This document shows positions 56,001 to 64,000 of a stretch of 64,000 bases of DNA, piece after piece. Source of the DNA: Eudorina sp. 2006-703-Eu-15 (Eukaryota > Chlorophyta > Chlorophyceae > Chlamydomonadales > Volvocaceae); NCBI GenBank assembly GCA_003117195.1, contig BDSI01000123.1, forward strand, positions 91,584 through 155,583, read 5' to 3'. A model generated the notes under the pieces. That model searched no databases and was not told where the DNA came from. It was given only the letters and a program-made list of their open reading frames with translations. A program made the translations under genes and the position numbers. The first letter of the stretch is position 1; every line of letters begins with the position of its first letter.

Positions 56001-58919
56001 AGGAGCGGGTGAGCGCGGGTGGGTGCGCCGTACTAGCGAGGGATGACAGCAAGCTTCGAGGAGTACATGGCCGGCCAGGAAGCGCCGGCTTGGTACTGTA
56101 CTTATGTTCGCGCTTGACGTGGGTGGGAGAGGATGCGCGTGGGCGGTTTGGTCATGCGGCGGAAAGGGGGGCGTTATCCAGCCGTTTCGGTGCGCGTCGG
56201 GTGGGTGCGCGTGCAGCGGCAACATGCATGCCCACCATGCTCATTGCATGCCTGCCATGCTCATTGCATGCCCGCCTGGGTTTGAAAGTATAGTTGTGTT
56301 TCCAACTATGCTGGCAGGCTGCATCACCGCCCTGTCCTGCACCTGTCCTGCGAGTGCACCTGTCTGAGAGCGGAACGGTCGGTCTGTCATCTGGGCCTCA
56401 ATGTTGCAGAGGTGTCCCGAGCTCTTTCAGAACACGTTTGGGACTGATGGTGTCATTTTCACCCTCGCCTCGTCGAACCGTCCAATCGGACCACTAGGCA
56501 ACTGGCACCATCGGCACCGGAGCATCAAACGGCGAGTCGCGGCCCGCTGGCGCAAGCTCCGACCCAGTCGGCCGTCCGCGCGGCCCGTGGTAGCCCTGGT
56601 GGGGGTGTAGTTACAGCAACCTCTCCCCGTCCAGTCGTTGAAGCCCGACGCTCGCAGCAGCAACTGCAGCAGCACCTGCAGCAGCAGCAGCCTCCCACGC
56701 CGTCGCCGCCGACACGCGGCGCGCGGCCCGCGGTGACTCCAACCCGGCCGGCAGCTCCAGTCGCGGCTCGGGGCATGACCGCCACAGGTGGCGCAGTCTC
56801 CGGACGGGGCAGTGCGGCGGACTACGTTGCTACAAGCGACAATATGGAGGAGGAAGATGATAGGGAGATTTCACTTGTCAGCCGCCGCGGAGCGGCCGCT
56901 GTCCCAGCGTCACCGGCAGCGGTTGGACCCGCCGCAAGCGCTCCAGCGGCTGCCGCTGCCACGGCTGCTGCTGCTGCTGCAGCTACTGCTGTCGTCGGCG
57001 GTTCTCAGGCAGACACGTCGGAGGGCACCTGTCCCGCGGTAACACATCTGGAGGCTGTGACGGTCGCGACCGTCGGTGGCGACGCACCGGCGACGTCCCC
57101 ACCCGTCGCGGCGCCTGCGCCACATCCCGGCGCGCCTCAATCGCAGTGCGAGGAGTTTCCAGCCGCAGCGCCGGGCGCTGAATCAACGGCGCCGTTTCGG
57201 CTGCAGCACTCGGCGACTGACCTCCTGCCAGTGTGCAGTCGGCCCGGGGCGCCATCGTCCGCCCCCACGACGACGGTGGCGGCCGCCGCCATCGCCGAGG
57301 CGGTCGTCGACCCACGGGCAGCCGGGTTGAGCCCTAGTAGCCTAGGGATGTCCACCCCAGCCACCTTGTCCCCCGTGCCTTCAGACAGCCCCGTCGGCGC
57401 CTACGCGGCCCGCACGTCGGACCTCTCCTCGTGTGCCACCGGAGGGGCGGCGGACCGGGTGGATCTGCTGGACGGTGTCAGCGGCGGCGGTGCCGCAGCG
57501 GCCGGAGACCAGCACGTTACGAATCCCCTGTACGACATCTGGTCCAATAGCAGCAGCGCCACCACATGCAAGCACCAGAGCGTGGACGCGCCCGGGTTGG
57601 CGGTGGCGGCCGCAGGAGCGCAGGAGGACGGTATGGCCGGACCGGCGGCGAGGCTGGCGGCGGGACGCAGCGCGAGCAGCATAAACGTAGCGGGCCGCTG
57701 GGGTATCACCAAGTGCAGCAACAGCGAACAATCGACGAGGTCGATTGCATCTGAGGGCGGTGTGGGACCCCAACAGTCGGCACCACCACCGGAGTCGCAA
57801 AATCAGAAGCAGCAGACGCAACCGGCGCCCAGCGCCGCCGGCGTACGAGTTGCAAGCGGTGACAACAGCGGTGTGTCCGCTGGCGAGCGCACCGCGAAGC
57901 CGTTGCGGCCGGCCCCCCTGCGGCGGCCGCCACCACCACCACCAACAGCAGCAGCGACAGTGACGGCGGCCGTGTCAGCCGCGAAGTCCAACGCCAGTGC
58001 GGGTGCTGTCGGAACTGCGATGGCCGCCGGGTCTTTGCCGGCGCTGACGTCCGGCACAAGCGAGGTCAACAACGGGCTCCTCGCTCCTTCGCCACCGGTG
58101 TCGGACACCCTGGCGGCGGCGGCGGCGACGGCTTTGCCCACCACCGATGCTGCGGCGGCTGGCAGCGCAGCCCCGGCAACGATTGCCGCGGCAGGGAGTG
58201 CTGCACTCCCAGGCACCACGGTAGTGACGATTCAGTCCCTGGCAGCGGAGCTGCTGCGGCACGGCAGCGGCACCGCCGCCGCGGCGGCGGCGGCAGGCTC
58301 AGCGGAGAGCTCTGGGTCGCTGGCGCGTGTGGTGGCGGTGGGCATGGTGTTCCTGGCGCCGAACGGCGGCGCAAGCGCGCAGGGGTCCTCGTTGCCACCG
58401 CCGGCCCCGGCGGCCGGCTCAGCGGGCGCGGCGGCCGGCGGCAGCGGCAGCGGCGGATCGAAGTCCTCGACGGTTGCTGCCTCTCTGAAGGAGCCGACCT
58501 GGGTGGAGAACCCGGATGGGAGCCTGCAGGTGCTGATGCCCAAAGACGGAGTCGCCGCAAAGGCGCCGCGGCAGCGCCGACCCATCGATGGCTACGCCGG
58601 CAACTCAGACGATGTGATGGATGTGCCGTACACGGATTACGAGCTGCCAGCGCTGCAGCCGCTGCCGTCGCTCGGCTCGACGGGGCTTGACCTGCCGCCT
58701 TCGGAGCCGTACATTGCCGACGGCGGGAACGAACCGGCGCCGATGACCATTGAGGCGATGGATCCGGAGGAGGAGGCGGAAGCGGAGGCGGTGGATGAGG
58801 CGTTGGTGCAGCACTGCGAAAGGACGGACAAGGCGCTGGTGCAGCAGGTGGCCACCAGCGATGCAGCGGTCGCGGCTGCCATTGCGGCTGGGGATCGGCG
58901 CACTACAAAGCAAGCCTGA
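53094..58919 (+). CDS. DA2: DA2/GW2-like RING E3 ubiquitin ligase with long disordered C-terminus
   Basis: Plant DA2 and rice GW2 are RING E3 ligases that limit organ and grain size. Exons 53094-53276, 53363-53455, 53547-53627, 53730-53816, 54188-54395, 54490-54581, 55217-55306, 55671-56008 and 56498-58919 join in frame to 1,197 residues, against about 400-425 in plants. Family blocks: [30 protein letters not shown], the RING with Cys65, Cys68, Cys80/81, Cys86, Cys89, Cys105 and Cys108 ([27 protein letters not shown]), then [20 protein letters not shown]. Two UIM-like stretches follow: [17 protein letters not shown] (~268-288) and [17 protein letters not shown] (~325-342). The last 2.4-kb exon is Ala/Gly/Pro-rich and ends acidic ([17 protein letters not shown]). 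The intron after 53455 has a GC donor. Exon boundaries in the low-complexity 54395-54490 area are less sure. TGTAA at 59244-59248 is a candidate poly(A) signal. Confidence 0.88.
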
Positions 58920-61683
58920 TGGAAGGACCGGGCGCGACGGTAGCTCGGTGGCCGGGTTGCGCTGCGCACCGCAGCCCGCTGCCAGGCTGCATATGGCAGT
59001 TCTTGCAAACCGGCGGTTGTGGGAATCCTTACATAGCCGTCGGCTTCGGCTGTTGGAACGGGGCGGTGGGAGCGTTTGTCATGTCGGTCATCTTGACCGG
59101 GAGCGGTGTCAAGGATCCCACTGTTAGCGGCGGAGCTGGCCTGCGGGGTGGTGGGAAGAAATAGGGCATCAGCAACTGAGGGCGCCATGCGTTACCCGCT
59201 GAACCGGCCTCGCCAGAAAAACCTGTGTATTTCTGCGTGCAGTTGTAAACCGGTCATATACCATATGCGTGACATGCAAGTGAGTGATAGGCATGCCGGG
59301 CATCGAGCTGAAATGCCACTATCTGTCACCGTAGCTCCGCTGTCGTCCGGGCCAGGGCACCGAGCGTGCCCAGTACGGCAGCATTCGTCCGTCGCAAGGG
59401 GTTGGACAACAGCGAAGTCCGAGGGCGTGTCTGCCACAGGCTGTAATCGGGGTTGTGGTGATTCCGAGGTGGGTGGTACCTGGGGCGCGTCCGCGGACAT
59501 CCAGATGCCCTCCAGTTGATGTGTTTACAAATAGAACCCGCCCGACCCAGCCCGCTGATGTATGTGGGGGTGGGTGGCGGGGTTGGTGGTTTGCGCCGGC
59601 ATACTGTGGTGCCCTGGCAGAACCTTGGGATAGGCGAATGGATCACCTTTGCTGGATTTGGGAGCGCTGGCCTGATGTTTCTCCTCGTTCCAATCGTCGT
59701 AACATCCGGCTCATCGAACGCGGGGCCTGCTTGAGCGGCAGTCCTGGCACGCGAGATCCCCGAGGGAAGGGGTGAGGCGCGTGTGAACGCGGCGGGTTGA
59801 CGGTAGGGCGTGGCGCACATACGACACGAGGCATGTCATATGCTTTTCCTGTACCGGCGACGCTGCTCCCAGCAATTCGTCAAGCACGCAGATAAGCGAC
59901 GGAACCACATCGCAGCTGCGAGCTTTCAGCTGCACATCAGCTGTCTGTATCGCGCCATACCAGTTGCTGATCCCCACAACTTAGCGGCGTGGCTGAACGT
60001 ACATTTACTTTGGACCCTGTCACCTATCCTTCCTGTTTCGTGCCTCAGTCTTTCTGTGGCCTCCTCTGTTCTCGGGCGTTCGCGTGCTGTTGTCTGGTCT
60101 TTGTCCTGGGTGTAATGCAAGGTGTAAGCTGCATGCGCTGTTGCATGATACTGATTGCGTAGACGACGAATCCTTTGGATGTCGCTTGCTTGCGATCCTT
60201 GCTGAACTTCATTTTGGTGTGTGGCACAGTCTCTGTCGCTCATCTTGGGCGGTACGTCCTCCCTCCTGCGTGAGAAGCTGTTGATTGGGGAATGATGGGC
60301 CGGAACTGAGTTAAAGTTTGGCGAGGACAACAGGGTTTTCGCTGCGCGCACGGCAGCATTCCGCGGCGGACATGTAATTCTCTGAAGGCAGCCGTCCGCG
60401 CGTGGCAGCAGGATGATTGCAGCGGGGAGCTGGGTCGAATTTGTGTCGTACCTGATGTCGCGTGATCCCGAGCCATTCGGTGAAGGTAGCAGCGGTGGAC
60501 ATCGGCGTGCGGAACTGGCCAACAGTTGCAGACTTGAACCATTGCCCAGCACGGCATGTGCGGACGTCCCGAGGTGTCTGACGTGCCTGCCGGACTTATA
60601 CCTCCGCGCGATCATGTTGACGCAATTGTGGCGGGTGTGACAAGATGTCCACGACCAGTCGCTTCGGCGCATCCGCAGGCTAGGTAGGTGTCGTTGTTTC
60701 CGGGCTGGCAAATGCACGGTGACATGTAGAATAACATTGCCGTCCCGTTACGAATAACGGCCATTACCATGAGCATCGATAGTTCCGTGTGGCGCTTAGT
60801 TGCTTGCGAAAAGCATTGGGGTTTTCGGTCTGTTGAGCTAGTGCAGTCACGATGTAACATAGTTCGCGACCGTTACCGAAACCATCACTGCATGCGTCGA
60901 GGTCTCGTAATTGTAACAACCTTCCACTCCGCAAGGGATGCGTCACGCAGCATCGAAAGCACGATGCCTCCACAATCACGGCGAGTCTCCCACCGTCACC
61001 GAGGGGAATACCGCCATTTCCCATACCATCAAGAGGTGATTTCATTCTCTGTCAACAGAGTGCACGGCGCCGAGGAACCAGGCAGTTTTAAGTGGTACTG
61101 CTTGTGAGGCTTCTCAGGGACGGTACGAACATCCATGCCATGATTCCATCGACCAGCCACATAGCCCACGGTCACAAATGATAAATTGTTTCAGAGAGTC
61201 GAAGACCACATGTTACCATATATCAGCACTTCAGTAACAACCACAACCTCGCAAGCAGTGCGTAACGTAAAAGCATTGTGACGTAGTTCAACGCCTATGC
61301 CGCAGTTTATGTTCAAAGCGCCTGTCAAAATATGAAAGAGACGTAGCCTGGACACTGAGGTCAATGCCTAGTTTACACAAGAAACCCTTGAGCCCATCAT
61401 GGAACGGCACCGCACTGGTGGACGCCTCCAGCGACATGAACATGTAGCAGGTCGAAGATGTAGCCCAGTGTTGACTCTCCCCCAAGGTCACTTCCTTCCC
61501 ACCCACCCCCCGGAAAAACGCGCGCCACTCTGTCGGAGCCCTACGCATAAGCATGAGAAAACTTCTTTTCAGACCCACACTTCACCCCTCATTGCCCACG
61601 CGATCAGTCAGCCAACGGTGCCATATTTTCACCCCTCAATGCTCTGCATGCTCTCAGATTCTCCTCGCACGGGGTTTCTTTCC
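58920..61683. other. Convergent intergenic region, no gene recognised
   Basis: Contains the DA2-like 3' UTR (TGTAA at 59244 and 59442) and the ABCC 3' UTR (TTACA at 61373-61377, TGTAA on the minus strand). A 263-codon minus frame at 60717-59926 is long for chance but lacks any domain or biased composition that would support it. Confidence 0.45.
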
Positions 61684-62854
<1,171 letters not shown>

Positions 62855-62994
62855 CTGCAATCGCAAAAATATGGAAAGGTTGAGGTGACCCACACCGCAA
62901 AGAGTGATAGAAAACATGTGTCGCGTTCACCAATTGGCGGATTTTCATTGTTCCACATAGCCTTACCTATCGCTGGCGACAGGATACGGTAAAT

Positions 62995-63904
62995 AACAAG
63001 TAGGGGTCGGCTTCCTCGAAGCCGGAAAAGGGCGGGGCCCCCTATAATCCGTACAGGCCGCTTGCTTTAGAACGAAAACTCTATTACCGCGCAACAGTGT
63101 GAGAGAGTGAAAGGTTGCCATTGGGGGTGTCGTTGATGTTGAAGGGGGATCGGCGTGCATAGATTCACCAAGCCCAAACACGTCGGCAGCCCCGAAACCA
63201 TCCTGCAGTACGCGCCGCCGGCGACGGCGGTCACCGTATCGGCACTATGGTAACGATAGTCGCCTCTGCACTACCACATCCGTCTGTCAAGCAGATGATC
63301 ACAAAGCAAGCTTGAAGCATCCTTGTTTTGCCGTGAAACTGTAGTTGTTTGGTCCGTCGGCAGGCATGCAACCCTTCAGTTGCACGCCCGCAGCAGACGT
63401 GAACCTCTAAAGTTTGCTATCAATAGTTACATAGCAAATGTAAGGCAAAAACAGGGTGCGAAAAAGCCGCGGTGAGACCCGGACTTTGGGCCATCGGAAC
63501 TGGAGAACTCGTTGGCACTCGGTACGCTATCCCTTTGATGTTCAAACATCAGAACACTATCGAAGTTCAATTTAGCACGCGCCGTCCATTCCTAATTCAA
63601 GTATTCATCACGCGGCACCCGTTGCAACAAATATGAGCGCGAGAGGCGTTGGTTGGATGTTGACTCGGGTCCATGGGGACCGCGGAGCTTTACTTTGACC
63701 GTTTGTGCGCAAAGAATTTTTTTCAGCCAAACCAAAGTTACCTTGCAATAGAGGACAATTAATATGACAAACATAGCGAATTAGTTTAACGGATAATGAA
63801 CGTTTTGCCGTTACCGGACACACACACACACACACACACGGACATGGGCAATCCTAGGGGGCGGGGCCCCCCGAACGCGCTTCGCGCTGGGGCCCCGCCC
63901 AAAA
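62995..63904 (+). repeat. Dispersed repeat with terminal hairpin, copy 2
   Basis: Second copy of the element at 29020-30214, same orientation, with roughly one difference per ten bases by eye and about 190 bp missing near 63275. It starts AACAAGTAGGGGTCGGC, with a small hairpin (GGCTTC CTC GAAGCC). It ends with the same perfect stem (63859-63870 and 63889-63900) and an A run. A CA dinucleotide run near 63823-63838 replaces GGCGGGACGG-like sequence of copy 1. Confidence 0.8.
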
Positions 63905-64000
63905 AAGCGAATAGGTTGTATGCACAAATGTTTTGGGGGGTTATGGTTGGGCTGTTCATTTAACACATGTTTTCCTGTACAGCTACTCGCGCACCTGTTG
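63905..64000. other. End of window
   Basis: No feature seen in the last 96 bases; probably intron of the ABCC gene or intergenic. Confidence 0.4.

Noticed and set aside
59926..60717. 263-codon minus frame as a gene
   Set aside because: No domain, no compositional support, and it lies in the convergent region between two 3' UTRs.

Overview
The window looks like nuclear DNA of a green alga close to the chlamydomonads/volvocaleans (Chlorophyta). It has GC-rich genes cut by many short introns, long introns and flanks full of GT, G-rich and C-rich simple repeats, candidate TGTAA polyadenylation signals, and protein matches typical of that group: plastid acyl carrier protein, LC7-type dynein light chain, V-ATPase subunit E, and a DA2/GW2-like RING ligase. 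Nothing looks bacterial, organellar or viral. I derived the exon structures by hand from splice signals, reading-frame phase and family conservation. Every joined model below keeps frame across all its listed junctions unless stated.

Layout, left to right. 24-4875 (+): 3' part of an RMD1/RMND1 (DUF155) mitochondrial-type membrane protein. 8614-9425 (-): plastid acyl carrier protein. 10939-12622: a Mutator-like DNA element with long terminal inverted repeats and a perfect 9-bp target duplication. 13025-22926 (+): a PrimPol primase-polymerase with intact catalytic and zinc motifs, a very long low-complexity N-terminal part and a 41-residue glutamine run. 24223-28361 (-): complete TBL2-like WD40 membrane protein. 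29020-30214: copy 1 of a dispersed repeat ending in a perfect 12-bp hairpin. 32156-33597 (+): V-ATPase subunit E. 35417-37260 (-): E2 ubiquitin-conjugating enzyme with a C-terminal UBA domain. 38488-43684 (+): PHD-finger protein with long low-complexity regions. 44323-48452 (+): coiled-coil protein with eight 14-residue repeats. 50624-50941 (+): intronless roadblock/LC7 dynein light chain. 53094-58919 (+): DA2/GW2-like RING E3 ligase with two ubiquitin-interacting-like motifs and a long disordered tail. 61684-62854 (-): 3' end of an ABCC transporter. 62995-63904: copy 2 of the dispersed repeat, lying upstream of the visible ABCC exons.

The genes do not form a pathway; this is an ordinary gene neighbourhood with mixed orientation. 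Two belong to the ubiquitin system (E2 with UBA, RING E3), one to DNA damage tolerance (PrimPol), one to cilia or transport (LC7), one to fatty-acid synthesis (ACP) and one to proton pumping (VHA-E). The features most worth following are the giant PrimPol, the Mutator-like element whose two inverted repeats encode the same peptide, two apparently uncharacterised repeat families (one long with a terminal hairpin, one short and mainly intronic), the UIM-like motifs in the RING ligase, and a high share of GC-AG introns.
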